The notes: generated by a model not told the origin, from the sequence alone. A stretch of DNA of 64,000 nucleotides from Clostridia bacterium (GCA_017429695.1 JAFROK010000054.1:54566-118565); one strand, 5' to 3'. Numbered from the stretch's first letter, positions 40,599 to 49,298 are shown. Made by a program: numbers and translations.

Positions 40599-41521
40599 TG
40601 CAGCTGGATGAAATTCAGAAGCGGCTTCTCCGGGAAGTGGCGGACCTGCACGAGGTGCCGGAAGGCGCTTACAATATCCGTTCCAACAGCCAGTCTGCCG
40701 GCCGGCGCTCCACCGCGAACATTGAGATTGTCTCCAAGGAGGAGGTCAGCGGCCTGGAAGTCCGGATCAGGCCGGGCACCAAACGCGAGAGCGTGCATAT
40801 CCCGGTTGTGATGACCGAAAGCGGCTTGAAGGAAGTGGTTTACAACGATTTCTACGTCGGCGAGGACGCGGACGTGGTGATTGTTGCCGGATGCGGGATC
40901 GATAACTGCGGCAACCAGGATTCCCAGCATGACGGAATCCATCGTTTCTACCTGTCCAGGGGGGCAAAGGTCCGCTATGTGGAAAAGCATTACGGTTCCG
41001 GCGATGGAAAAGGGAAGCGCATCCTGAATCCCGGTACGGAAGTATACCAGGCGGAAGACAGCGTTATGGAAATGGAAATGGTGCAGATCAAAGGCGTGGA
41101 CGATACCGTGCGCACGACGACGGCTGTGCTGGCGGCCGGGGCAAAACTGACGGTGCGTGAGCGCCTGATGACCCACGGAGAGCAACGCGCTGAAAGCACC
41201 TATGTGGTGGAATTGAACGGCGAAGGCGCCAGCGCCGATGTGGTCAGCCGCTCGGTTGCCCGGGATCGGTCCTTTCAGAAATTTGACGCGAAGATTATCG
41301 GCAATGCCCCATGTAACGGGCATACCGAATGCGATTCCATCATCATGGATCAGGGGCGGATCCTGGCCGTGCCCGGCCTGGAAGCCAACCATGTGGACGC
41401 TTCGCTTTTCCATGAGGCCGCCATCGGCAAGATTGCCGGGGAGCAGCTGATCAAGCTGATGACCCTGGGGCTTACCGAAGCTGAAGCGGAAGAGCAGATC
41501 ATCAACGGATTCCTGCGGTAA
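40598..41521 (+). CDS. sufB: SufB/SufD-family Fe-S scaffold, short form
   Basis: Scaffold partner of SufC, 307 residues against 420-480 for classical SufB/SufD. The beta-helix core keeps the Cys in GHTECDSIIMDQG and the downstream FHEAAIGKI, equivalent to the functionally important Cys and His-Glu of SufB. A single short scaffold with SufC matches the SUF-like minimal (SmsCB) arrangement described in archaea and anaerobic bacteria; assignment to that class is by size and gene order. GGAGG lies before the start. Probable cytoplasmic complex with SufC. Confidence 0.88.
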   Translation: MQLDEIQKRLLREVADLHEVPEGAYNIRSNSQSAGRRSTANIEIVSKEEVSGLEVRIRPGTKRESVHIPVVMTESGLKEVVYNDFYVGEDADVVIVAGCGIDNCGNQDSQHDGIHRFYLSRGAKVRYVEKHYGSGDGKGKRILNPGTEVYQAEDSVMEMEMVQIKGVDDTVRTTTAVLAAGAKLTVRERLMTHGEQRAESTYVVELNGEGASADVVSRSVARDRSFQKFDAKIIGNAPCNGHTECDSIIMDQGRILAVPGLEANHVDASLFHEAAIGKIAGEQLIKLMTLGLTEAEAEEQIINGFLR

Positions 41522-41530
41522 GGATACTTT

Positions 41531-41560
41531 AAAGCCGCCGGCCATGAGGCCGGCGGCTTT
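41531..41560. terminator. Bidirectional terminator between sufB and degV
   Basis: A 13-bp perfect GC-rich stem (41531-41543 with 41548-41560) with ATGA loop, bounded by A/T runs on both sides, lies between converging genes. Confidence 0.75.
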
Positions 41561-41573
41561 GCAATGAAACCGA

Positions 41574-42449
41574 TCACTTTCTGTTTTCTTTTCCGATGAA
41601 GCATATGGCCAGGGTTCCGGGACCGGCATGGGCGCCGATGACGGGACCGACATTTTCAATCATGGCATTGACGCCTGGAATCTTCTGCTCCAGCAGGGCC
41701 TTGGCGCGTTCGGCGTCTTCCCGCGCGTCGGCGTGGAGGATGATGATCGGGCTTTCATTCGGGTCGGGCTCGGCGGCAACGCACTTGTCCACGATGTAGG
41801 CGATGGCCTTTTTGCGTCCGCGGATCTTGTCCCCGGCCTGCAGGGTGCCGTCGGCAGCTTCCACGATAATGGGCTTCAGGTCCAGCATGGTGCCGACGGT
41901 GGCGGCTACGGCGGAAACCCGGCCGCCGCGCTTGAGGTATTTCAGATCGTCCACGGTGAAGAACGCCTGGGCACGGAGCTTGTTCGCCTCCAGCCAGTCG
42001 GCAACCTCTTTCAGCGGCTTGCCCGCACGGTACATTTCATGGGCTTTGAGCACCAGCAGGGCCATGGGGCCGGAGATGCACAGGGTATCCACAACAACGA
42101 ACTTCCGTTCCGGATACTTTTTCAGGAGCTTTTCCCGCGCGGAATAAACGGATTGCAGGGTGCAGCTGAGCTTGCTGGAGAAGGCGACGAAGAGGAGGTC
42201 CTTTTCTTTCAGGATCGGCTCGAAATACTCAAGATATGCTTCTTCGTTCAGTGCGGAGGTTACCGGATTGGCACCGGCACGCATCTTGTCGTAATAGCTT
42301 TTGTGATCCAGCATCTGGCCCAGATCGTCGAAATATTCTTTGCCGTCCAGTGCGTAAGGCATATAGACGACCGGGATATCGTACTGCTCTTTCAGATGAT
42401 AAGGCAGATCGCTGTCGCTGTCCGTCATAAAAACATAATCCATGGCCAT
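41574..42449 (-). CDS. DegV-family fatty-acid-binding protein
   Basis: A 291-residue DegV protein. The family binds a fatty acid, and some members (FakB) present it to the FakA kinase; no fakA lies nearby. The N-terminal TDSDSDLPYHL is the family start motif; SSKLSCTLQSVYSAR and KRGGRVSAVAATVGTMLDLKPI are further hallmarks. The ATG at 42449 has GGAGG 8 bases upstream; a second ATG is at 42443. Confidence 0.9.
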   Translation of the reverse strand: MAMDYVFMTDSDSDLPYHLKEQYDIPVVYMPYALDGKEYFDDLGQMLDHKSYYDKMRAGANPVTSALNEEAYLEYFEPILKEKDLLFVAFSSKLSCTLQSVYSAREKLLKKYPERKFVVVDTLCISGPMALLVLKAHEMYRAGKPLKEVADWLEANKLRAQAFFTVDDLKYLKRGGRVSAVAATVGTMLDLKPIIVEAADGTLQAGDKIRGRKKAIAYIVDKCVAAEPDPNESPIIILHADAREDAERAKALLEQKIPGVNAMIENVGPVIGAHAGPGTLAICFIGKENRK

Positions 42450-42489
42450 GGGGCAGACCTCCTTCAAACAGTTGATCCTTAACATTTCC

Positions 42490-42518
42490 ATTTTATAGCA
42501 GGATGTCGGAAATTGCAA
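42490..42518 (-). promoter_or_regulatory. Probable degV promoter inside the GH31 3' end
   Basis: On the minus strand, TTGCAA (42513-42518), 17 bases, TAAAAT (42490-42495). It overlaps the last codons of the GH31 gene, so degV probably has its own promoter besides read-through. Confidence 0.5.
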
Positions 42519-44556
42519 CCCCGGGAATGGAGGAAGCCTGCGCCAGCCCGGGAGACAGCGTCATGCGGGTCAGTCCGCGGGCAAGGTCCGGATCCGGGGC
42601 TGTTCCGTCATCCCGGTAAAGATCATAGGCAACCTCCCGGTCCATGCGGCACAGGACGGTGAAATGACGGTCATCCAGTGTTTCGGAGGATTCCCCGCCG
42701 CCGCACAGCAGCAGGGGATGGTTTTTCTTCACAAACAGCGGGAACTCATTGAGCGCGATATCGATCCGGTGGTCGCCCTGGTCCATCGGAATAACATCGT
42801 AATCCGCGGCGGAGCGGAAACGGACCATCAGCATATCCTCCGGCAGATAGACATAACGGCCGGTGGCATTCTGCTCCAGTACAGGGGCGATCATGCAGCC
42901 TTCGCCGAGCATCACCTGGTCCTCGGTGCGGACGGCGCGCGGGTCATCCGGATAGTCGAAGGCAAGCGGGCGGAAGTACATGCCGTCTGTCAGGGCCGCC
43001 TTCATGAATTCGCTGTACAGGAAGGGCAGCAGGGCGTAGCGGACAGTGACCGTATCCCGCATCATTTCCCAGGAGGAGAAGCGGTAGATTTCCTGCTCCC
43101 GGGTATGCAGCGCGGAATGGTTCCGCATCAGCGGCGTGAATACACCCAGCTGCAGGAAACGCTCCAGCAGGTCCTCTGTTACATTGCATCCGAAACCGCC
43201 CAGGTCGCATCCGGTATAGAGGAAACCGCAGAGGTTTAGGTTCGGCAGCATCTGCAACGCCATTTTCAGGTGGCTCCACCAGGAAAAATTATCCCCCTGC
43301 CAGATGCCGCCGTTCCGATGTGCGCCGATGAAGGAGGAACGGGAGAACAGCAGGAAGCGTTTGGACGGATCATAGCGGCGGAAGCCTTCCGCAGTGGCCC
43401 GGGTCATGCCGGCACCGTAGAGGTTGTGCACCCGGTCATGGCGGACGGAGGTGTTTCCGATCCGGTGATAAAAACGCCGATAATCATCCATGTTGTTGGC
43501 GATGCCGTTGAAGGCATCCTTCAGCCACCACATGGATTCATAGTCTGTTTCACCGTTCCGGAGTTCCTCCACCCGGGAGAAAGCGTCCGCAACACCTTCG
43601 TCCGAATAGAACAGGGCCGGCTCATTCATATCATTCCAGAAACCTTCAATTCCGGCCTCCAGCAGCGGACGGTACTGATCCCCGAACCAGGTGCGGGCAT
43701 CCTCCCGCAGGAAATCCGGGAAAACACACCGCCCCGGCCATACGGCAGCAACAAAATCGGAGCCGTCCTCCTTTTTGCAGAAGACGTCCGCCTCCCGGCC
43801 ACTTTCATACGGCGGGAAGCCGGGCGCAACCGGAATGCCCGCGTCAATAATCGGAATCAGGCGCAGATGGTCTTTCTTCAGCGCTTCGCTGAAGGCTTTT
43901 AGGTCCGGAAACGCGTCCGGTTTCCAGGTAAAATTCCGGAAATCCACCATGTAGTCGATGTCCATACAGACGCCGTCCAGCGGGATGTGGCGTTTCCGGT
44001 GCTCAGATGTTACGGTACGGATTTCCGCTTCACTGGCATACCCCCAGCGGCTCTGGATATATCCGAAGGCCCAGCGGGGCGGCAGGTAACTCCGTCCGGT
44101 CAGCTGCCGGAAAGCCCGGGCTAACGCGGTCAGTGACTCCTCTTCGATGATGTACAGATCCAGGTCGCCGTTTTCCGATGTGATGACCGCCGTATCGGAG
44201 CGGGTATACCCGAGATCCCAGGTGACTGTTCCCGGATCGTCCAGATATACGCCGAACAGGCGGGACGGGCTGAAAAAGACCAGCAGGTTATGGGAACCGT
44301 ACAGGCTTTCGGTGCTCTCGGTATGATTGAATACGTCGCTGTTCCAGGAACGGTAGAAAAATCCCCGCTTGTTCATGCCGCGGACGGATTCCCCGAGGCC
44401 GAACAGTACTTCATCCGGCGCCATGGAGATCGTGAAAATGATCTTTTTTTCTTCCCGGGAAAGAGAAAAGAACGGCACATCACCGGATTCGGCCGGAACA
44501 GGCTGCACAACGGCGCCGGTGGGAAGGGGAGTACCAAAGGTGTATTTGCGGATCAT
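42493..44556 (-). CDS. Glycoside hydrolase family 31 (alpha-glucosidase type)
   Basis: GH31 enzyme of 687 residues, cytoplasmic because no signal peptide is present; it probably releases glucose from alpha-linked sugars brought in by an importer such as the MalFG-type one in this window. The nucleophile is Asp309 in GFWNDMNEP, the acid/base Asp422 in GGIWQGDNFSWW. Typical neighbours GYIQSRWGYAS and DGVCMDIDYM are present. The ATG at 44556 follows AAGGAG; an earlier frame start at 44622 lies before the promoter. A palindrome covers its -35 box. Substrate linkage (maltose or xyloside) cannot be fixed by sequence alone. Confidence 0.92.
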   Translation of the reverse strand: MIRKYTFGTPLPTGAVVQPVPAESGDVPFFSLSREEKKIIFTISMAPDEVLFGLGESVRGMNKRGFFYRSWNSDVFNHTESTESLYGSHNLLVFFSPSRLFGVYLDDPGTVTWDLGYTRSDTAVITSENGDLDLYIIEEESLTALARAFRQLTGRSYLPPRWAFGYIQSRWGYASEAEIRTVTSEHRKRHIPLDGVCMDIDYMVDFRNFTWKPDAFPDLKAFSEALKKDHLRLIPIIDAGIPVAPGFPPYESGREADVFCKKEDGSDFVAAVWPGRCVFPDFLREDARTWFGDQYRPLLEAGIEGFWNDMNEPALFYSDEGVADAFSRVEELRNGETDYESMWWLKDAFNGIANNMDDYRRFYHRIGNTSVRHDRVHNLYGAGMTRATAEGFRRYDPSKRFLLFSRSSFIGAHRNGGIWQGDNFSWWSHLKMALQMLPNLNLCGFLYTGCDLGGFGCNVTEDLLERFLQLGVFTPLMRNHSALHTREQEIYRFSSWEMMRDTVTVRYALLPFLYSEFMKAALTDGMYFRPLAFDYPDDPRAVRTEDQVMLGEGCMIAPVLEQNATGRYVYLPEDMLMVRFRSAADYDVIPMDQGDHRIDIALNEFPLFVKKNHPLLLCGGGESSETLDDRHFTVLCRMDREVAYDLYRDDGTAPDPDLARGLTRMTLSPGLAQASSIPGVAISDILL

Positions 44557-44593
44557 ACCGTCTACTCCTTTATCATGATCAGGATTTTTCAAT

Positions 44594-44631
44594 AGAATAC
44601 AGGAGACAGGAAGAAAATGCAACTTGCATTT
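44594..44631 (-). promoter_or_regulatory. GH31 promoter with palindromic operator over the -35 box
   Basis: On the minus strand, TTGCAT (44617-44622), 17 bases, TATTCT (44594-44599). The -35 box lies in a perfect 17-base palindrome AAATGCAACTTGCATTT (44615-44631), whose TGCAA/TTGCA halves resemble LacI-family operators. No regulator gene of that type is in the window. Confidence 0.5.
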
Positions 44632-44649
44632 GTCTGTCCTGTCTCCTGT
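44599..44649 (-). terminator. Hairpin before GH31
   Basis: A 12-bp stem (44599-44610 with 44638-44649) encloses the operator palindrome. It could end the floA operon transcript, although the downstream T tract is poor. Confidence 0.45.
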
Positions 44650-44667
44650 GCAAACAATTACGGATGG

Positions 44668-45102
44668 TTATTTCCTTTTCAGGATTTCGCTGACCACGAT
44701 ACCGCGGACCATATCGCTTCCGGTCCAGCCGAATGGCAGGGAATGCACTTCGGTCACCGGATGAACGGGAACGGTTTCCGCTGTATTCAGGCCGGCCAGG
44801 TTTTCCTCGTGGCACGGATCATGGCCTTCTCCGGTCACCGCGTTCATGCTGCCGGCATAGATGGAATCATCATTGGCAGTAATGGTAACCGTCGGCGTCA
44901 GCCGGGTTTCCCGCGCAGGCAGTGCTTCAGGCACAGCCTGCCGGGATTCCTGTTCCGGCGCCGGGGCCGGAGCTGCCGGGCGGTCGGAAGAAGGTTTTTT
45001 CGTTTCATTCATCTTCTTTTTCGACGCCTGATTCAGCTTCGAGAGCGGAAGGCCGATGCACAGCCAGATGATAAAGATGAAGATTAACGGAGTGAATTCC
45101 AT
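44668..45102 (-). CDS. Hypothetical protein downstream of floA
   Basis: A 144-residue protein with an N-terminal membrane helix (PLIFIFIIWLCIGLPLS, residues 5-21), a Lys/Pro/Ala-rich linker (about 27-65) and a C-terminal part including HDPCHEENLAGL and GWTGSDMVRGIVVSEIL. No family was recognised. It is the last gene of the nfeD-floA unit, 36 bases after floA, so it may belong to the flotillin membrane system; this is inference. Confidence 0.6.
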   Translation of the reverse strand: MEFTPLIFIFIIWLCIGLPLSKLNQASKKKMNETKKPSSDRPAAPAPAPEQESRQAVPEALPARETRLTPTVTITANDDSIYAGSMNAVTGEGHDPCHEENLAGLNTAETVPVHPVTEVHSLPFGWTGSDMVRGIVVSEILKRK

Positions 45103-45138
45103 CAGTTCACCGCCTCCCTTCCCAGATTCATCATGGCA

Positions 45139-46245
45139 TTATTTCTTCGGACGCGCTTCCGGCGTGGGCTGCTGCGGAGCGGCGGCCTTGGCGATGGAAT
45201 CGCGCATTTCCGTATCCGCAATCGTGTTTTTCATCTGATAATAATCCATAACGCCCATTTTGCCTTCCCGCAGGGCGGCAGCCATGGCGCGCGGTACTTC
45301 GGCTTCGGCTTCGACCACCTTGGCACGCATTTCCTGAACGGAAGCTTTCATTTCCTGCTCATGGGCCACAGCCATCGCGCGGCGCTCTTCCGCTTTCGCC
45401 TGGGCGATGCGGCGATCCGCTTCGGCCTGGTCCATCTGCAGCTGGGCACCGACGTTGCGGCCGACGTCCACGTCCGCAATGTCAATGGACAGGATCTCGT
45501 AGGCCGTTCCGGCGTCAAGACCCTTGTCCAGCACGGTACGGCTGATCAGATCAGGATTCTCAAGCACCTGCTTGTGGGTTTCGGCGCTGCCGACGGTGGT
45601 AACGATACCCTCGCCGACACGGGCGATGACGGTTTCCTCGCCGGCACCGCCGACCAGGCGTTCAATGTTTGTCCGCACGGTCACACGGGCTTTGGCCCGC
45701 AGTTCAATACCGTCCTTGGCGATGGCGGCAACCACGGGGGTTTCAATGACTTTCGGGGTAACGCTCATCTGAACGGCCTGGAAAACATCACGGCCAGCCA
45801 GGTCGATGGCACACGCTTTTTCAAACGCCATCTGGATGTTGGCCCGCTGGGCGGCGATCAGGGCGTTGATCACCCGGTCCACATTACCGCCGGCCAGGTA
45901 GTGGGTTTCCAGCTGGCTGATCGTCAGGTTCAGGCCGGCCTTGTTGGCTTTGATCAGGGGATATACCAGCCGCTGGGGCTGGATCCGCCGGATCCGCATA
46001 CCGACCAGTGAACCGATGGATACATGCACGCCGCTGGCCAGGGAGGAAATCCACAGGCCCATGGGAACGAAGTGCAGGAAGATGGCCAGCACGATCAGTA
46101 CGATCACAACAATGATGCCGACCAGGGCAACCGTCGGAAGACCGTTGGTGGTCTCTGTGACGTTGCCTTTTTCCGCTGCGAACGCAACGGCGCTGACGGT
46201 CAGAAGCATGACTAGGGTCAGCAGGGATGCCAGAAATTTCTTCAT
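45139..46245 (-). CDS. floA: Flotillin-like protein FloA with an added N-terminal leader
   Basis: Membrane-scaffold protein of the FloA (YqfA) family, 368 residues; family members are about 330. The core starts at the membrane segment [21 protein letters not shown] (about 38-59), followed by [24 protein letters not shown], the PHB-like domain and the Ala/Glu coiled coil ([24 protein letters not shown]). Ahead of this is an extra stretch that looks like a cleavable signal peptide ([14 protein letters not shown] to AFA-AEKG), which ordinary FloA lacks. It follows nfeD, its usual partner. Confidence 0.9.
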   Translation of the reverse strand: MKKFLASLLTLVMLLTVSAVAFAAEKGNVTETTNGLPTVALVGIIVVIVLIVLAIFLHFVPMGLWISSLASGVHVSIGSLVGMRIRRIQPQRLVYPLIKANKAGLNLTISQLETHYLAGGNVDRVINALIAAQRANIQMAFEKACAIDLAGRDVFQAVQMSVTPKVIETPVVAAIAKDGIELRAKARVTVRTNIERLVGGAGEETVIARVGEGIVTTVGSAETHKQVLENPDLISRTVLDKGLDAGTAYEILSIDIADVDVGRNVGAQLQMDQAEADRRIAQAKAEERRAMAVAHEQEMKASVQEMRAKVVEAEAEVPRAMAAALREGKMGVMDYYQMKNTIADTEMRDSIAKAAAPQQPTPEARPKK

Positions 46246-46275
46246 ATTGTTTTCCTCCTCAAAAAATACACAGTA

Positions 46276-46755
46276 TCACTTGCGAAGCACAACCAGATGG
46301 TCGCCTTCCACACCCTGTACGCGGACGGCGGTTCCCTTTTCCAGGAAGGCACCGGATGTGGCAGCGCTGAGCCGGACATTGCCGATTTCAATGAAACCTG
46401 CCGGACGGAGCGGTGTGGCGACGATACCATCCTGCCCGACCCATTTTTCCAGTTCGGACATCGGGCTTGCGGCAGGAGCGGCGCTTTCCTCATCCTTCAG
46501 CACCAGTGGACTTTTGCTCAGCCGCCCTTTCATTGCGCTGCGGTAGGACAGGAATACGGCCACCCCGATCAGCAGCAGAACCAGGAAAGTGGCGATCAGG
46601 GCTGCGGTTGATCCCAGTTTGCTGTTGACGTTGATAATCGCGACAACTTCCAGGATAACGCCGACAATTCCCGCGATGCCGAAACCCGGCATAAAAGCCT
46701 CCATCAGAATCAGCGCGCTGCCGACAACGAAACCGATAATAATAAGCAGATCCAA
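46276..46755 (-). CDS. NfeD-family membrane protein
   Basis: A 159-residue short NfeD protein: membrane segments in the first 75 residues, a short linker, and a C-terminal OB-fold domain (about 100-158, VGQDGIVATPLRPAGFIEIGNVRLSA) typical of NfeD1b partners of flotillins. No protease domain is present. AAAGGAGG precedes the ATG. It forms an operon with floA (30-base gap). Confidence 0.9.
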   Translation of the reverse strand: MDLLIIIGFVVGSALILMEAFMPGFGIAGIVGVILEVVAIINVNSKLGSTAALIATFLVLLLIGVAVFLSYRSAMKGRLSKSPLVLKDEESAAPAASPMSELEKWVGQDGIVATPLRPAGFIEIGNVRLSAATSGAFLEKGTAVRVQGVEGDHLVVLRK

Positions 46756-46914
46756 TGTGATTCCTCCTTTCCCGATTTCTCTGGCCGGAGATTCCTCCGA
46801 TACCTGAATCTTAGGGCAGAATCCGGCAATAATACAGGATGAAAGCGGAAAAATAACGGTTTCTATTTTTCCGGATGCCGTATTGTACCGGAAAACAACG
46901 ATTCTTTATCCCGG

Positions 46915-46943
46915 ATTATAGCAAATCTGGCTGTTTATTGCAA
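46915..46943 (-). promoter_or_regulatory. Promoter of the nfeD-floA operon
   Basis: On the minus strand, TTGCAA (46938-46943), 17 bases, TATAAT (46915-46920). It leaves a leader of about 155 bases before nfeD in which no known riboswitch was recognised. Confidence 0.55.
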
Positions 46944-46957
46944 TCCGCAAACAAAAG

Positions 46958-46980
46958 AGGCGCGCCGCAGCGGCGCGCCT
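46958..46980 (-). terminator. Terminator of hsp20
   Basis: A GC-rich 9-bp stem (46958-46966 with 46972-46980), followed on the minus strand by CTCTTTTGTTTG. Confidence 0.7.
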
Positions 46981-46995
46981 CCGGGTCAGAGGGGA

Positions 46996-47457
46996 TTACC
47001 CTTCAATCAGGATCTGTTTCTTTTCCGGAACCTTCCGGATTTCTTTTTTCGGGATGGAAAGGCTCAGTACACCATTTTCGTACTTTGCCTTAATATCCTC
47101 TTCGGTCAGGCTGTCACCGACGTAGAAACTCCGGGACATCGTACCGGAATAGCGCTCCTGACGGAGCACCTTGCCCTTCTTCTCCTCTTTCTTCTCAAGG
47201 GCTTTCTCAGTGGAAATGGTCAGGTAACCGTTCTCCAGATCCAGGTGGATTTCATCCTTGCTGAAGCCGGGCAGATCCACATCCAGTTCGTATCCCTCAT
47301 CCGTTTCCTTAACGTCCGTCTTCATGATCCGCTGGGCGTTTTTGCCATACAGCATGTCTTCCGGACGGCCGAATCCACGGAACAGGTCACGGCCAAAGTC
47401 ATTAAAAACATCCATCAGGTTTTCACCGAAAACAGCAGGCAGAAAAGTACTCATCAT
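46996..47457 (-). CDS. Hsp20/alpha-crystallin small heat-shock protein
   Basis: ATP-independent chaperone of 153 residues that holds unfolding proteins. The alpha-crystallin domain covers about 45-140 (KETDEGYELDVDLPGFSKDEIHLD... motif split here; GYLTISTE and FYVGDSLTEEDIKAKYENGVL), ending with the I-x-I/V-like tail near KKQILIEG. GGAGG lies 5 bases before the chosen ATG (an alternative ATG is 3 bases further in). It is a stand-alone gene under two CtsR-type operators. Confidence 0.92.
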   Translation of the reverse strand: MMSTFLPAVFGENLMDVFNDFGRDLFRGFGRPEDMLYGKNAQRIMKTDVKETDEGYELDVDLPGFSKDEIHLDLENGYLTISTEKALEKKEEKKGKVLRQERYSGTMSRSFYVGDSLTEEDIKAKYENGVLSLSIPKKEIRKVPEKKQILIEG

Positions 47458-47562
47458 ACAGACCTCCATTCATGATCAGCTTCCTCCTGTGCCGGCAGGC
47501 ACCGGAAGCGGAAATTTCTTTCTGTGGTCTTTGGCCACCCCGTTCTCCCGAACGCTGATTAT

Positions 47563-47617
47563 AGTATAATCAAAAGTCAAAGATAGTCAATATGCAAAAA
47601 GGTCAAAGAAGGTCAAT
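47563..47617 (-). promoter_or_regulatory. hsp20 promoter with two CtsR-type operators
   Basis: Two heptamer pairs match the CtsR consensus RGTCAAA-NAN-RGTCAAA with one mismatch each: AGTCAAA GAT AGTCAAT (47575-47591) and GGTCAAA GAA GGTCAAT (47601-47617), starting 26 bases apart. On the minus strand, the promoter TTGACT (47585-47590), 16 bases, TATACT (47563-47568) overlaps the first operator. Heat-shock control by CtsR is therefore expected; the ctsR gene is not in the window. Confidence 0.8.
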
Positions 47618-47747
47618 AAGCAGGAATAATATCATGAAATCGGCTATAATCTCTTCTTATCTGATAGATTCTCTGTTTATCGAAGCAATTGATTCTTTCT
47701 GAAGAGAGCGCTGTAGACAGGGGAAATGATCTGTCTGTACTGATTTA

Positions 47748-47776
47748 TGGACAACGGCATGGATATTCTGTATAAT
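47748..47776 (+). promoter_or_regulatory. Promoter of the acidic-protein gene
   Basis: TGGACA (47748-47753), 17 bases, TATAAT (47771-47776). Transcription would begin near 47783, which supports the start at 47831. The stretch between the CtsR boxes and this promoter holds nothing else recognisable. Confidence 0.65.
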
Positions 47777-47830
47777 AATGAAAACATACGGAATCTGGAT
47801 AAAAACCCGAACAGGAAAGGAGTCCGTCCT

Positions 47831-48541
47831 ATGGAGACCAATGCTGAAGAAAAGAAGGAAGTAATCCCGGAAACTGCGCCTGAAACCGGAGAAAAAGTGC
47901 CGGCTAAAACAACAACTGCGAGACCGAGGAGATCTGCCAAAGCAGCGGAAAAACCCAAAGGCAGTACTACCAGCCCGAAGACATCTTCCAAACCCAAGGC
48001 GGCTTCCAAACCCAGGAGAACTCCGAAACCTGAAACTGATCCGGTTGAGGAAACTGCTCCTGAAACAGCGGCTGTGCATGAACCGGACCCTGCTCCTGAA
48101 GACATTGCGGCTCCTGAAACGGTGGTTGTATCTGAGCCGGTCCCTGCTCCTGAAATCGTTGCGGTTCCTGAAATACTGTCCGATCCGGAACCGGAATCCG
48201 TACTGGAATCAGAACCAGTGTCGGAACCGGAACCGGTTCCCGAAACAGAACCTGTTCCGGAAACAGCGGACATTCCGGTCATCGCTGCTGAAGCTGAACA
48301 GATCGATGAAACGAATATAGATATAGCGGCAGAGGAGCCGTCCGGGGAAGCTGAAACAGATGAGACTGAACCGGATACGCCGGAACTTGCCGGAATTCCG
48401 TTGAACCGGAAAGACCTGGCAAGCCGGATTGCCAGGCTGGAACTGGAGAAAAAGGCCCTGAAGGGAATCGCGGCTGTGATCAGGCGCAGGAAAATCCAGA
48501 AAGAAATCGATGCGCTGAAGATTCGCCTGTGGAAATCCTGA
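47831..48541 (+). CDS. Acidic Pro/Glu-rich low-complexity protein
   Basis: A 236-residue protein with no recognised family. Residues 1-60 are mixed-charge with Lys/Arg/Thr/Ser (KPKGSTTSPKTSSKPKAAS); 65-190 are a Pro-Glu-Val repeat rich in acidic residues (EPVPAPEIVAVPEI; SEPEPVPETEPVPET), probably unfolded; the last 50 are basic and helical (RIARLELEKKALKGIAAVIRRRKI). There is no signal peptide or membrane segment. The basic-acidic-basic design could suit binding to nucleic acid or the envelope, but this is speculation. AAAGGAG precedes the ATG. Confidence 0.7.
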   Translation: METNAEEKKEVIPETAPETGEKVPAKTTTARPRRSAKAAEKPKGSTTSPKTSSKPKAASKPRRTPKPETDPVEETAPETAAVHEPDPAPEDIAAPETVVVSEPVPAPEIVAVPEILSDPEPESVLESEPVSEPEPVPETEPVPETADIPVIAAEAEQIDETNIDIAAEEPSGEAETDETEPDTPELAGIPLNRKDLASRIARLELEKKALKGIAAVIRRRKIQKEIDALKIRLWKS

Positions 48542-48610
48542 CGGCACCGTAAGGCAGGAATCATCCGTATAGAAAGAATCATTTGCTGAAACGACAGGAG
48601 GCGTGAAAGG

Positions 48611-49249
48611 ATGAGCAATCAACCTTTGCGTATCGCGTTAACGTTTGATGACGGTCCTAACACCACCATTACCCCGCAGGTACTGGATCTTCTGGAGGAA
48701 CACGGGATTGTCGCTTCCTTTTTCCTGATTGCCCAGAATATTACGCCGGAATCTGCGCTGCAAGCCCGCCGGGCATACGATATGGGCTGTACGATTGAAA
48801 ACCACTCGGTGACCCACCGGGAGATGGATAAGCTTTCTCCGGAGGAAATCCGGGAAGAGATCCGTGTGTGCACGGAAAAGATTGTGGAAATTACCGGGGA
48901 AGAGCCGAAGTTCTTCCGTCCCCCATATATCGCTGTCAATCAGACCCTTTTTGACAATGTGGATCTGACTTTTATCTGCGGATCGGGATGTGAGGACTGG
49001 GTGCCGACTGTTTCGGCTGAGGAAAGGGCACGCAGGGTGCTGGCCAACGTGAAGGACGGGGAGATTGTCCTGCTGCATGACATGATCCGGAATGAAAATA
49101 CGGTGGAAGCCCTGAAGACCATCATTCCGGAGCTGAAAAAGCGCGGTTTCACCTTCTGCACGGTGCGGCAGATCTTTGAGGGTTGCGGTGTGACACCGGT
49201 CCGCAACCGGATTTATTCCAATGTATTCCAGACAGTTGATCGTTTTTGA
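48611..49249 (+). CDS. Polysaccharide deacetylase (NodB/CE4) family protein
   Basis: CE4-type metal-dependent deacetylase, 212 residues. Motif 1 TFDDGP (Asp-Asp), motif 2 NHSVTH (His pair), motif 3 RPPY and the C-terminal IVLLHDM are all present, so it should be active. It lacks a signal peptide or membrane anchor, which is atypical for peptidoglycan deacetylases and suggests a cytoplasmic or non-classical substrate. ACAGGAGG lies upstream. Probably co-transcribed with the preceding gene. Confidence 0.9.
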   Translation: MSNQPLRIALTFDDGPNTTITPQVLDLLEEHGIVASFFLIAQNITPESALQARRAYDMGCTIENHSVTHREMDKLSPEEIREEIRVCTEKIVEITGEEPKFFRPPYIAVNQTLFDNVDLTFICGSGCEDWVPTVSAEERARRVLANVKDGEIVLLHDMIRNENTVEALKTIIPELKKRGFTFCTVRQIFEGCGVTPVRNRIYSNVFQTVDRF

Positions 49250-49269
49250 CGGACTGTTCAGAAAAACCC

Positions 49270-49298
49270 TTGACCATTCCAACCCCATCGTGTATAAT
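49270..49298 (+). promoter_or_regulatory. Promoter of the tRNA-Val gene
   Basis: TTGACC (49270-49275), 17 bases, TATAAT (49293-49298): close to consensus, 91 bases before the mature tRNA. Confidence 0.75.
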
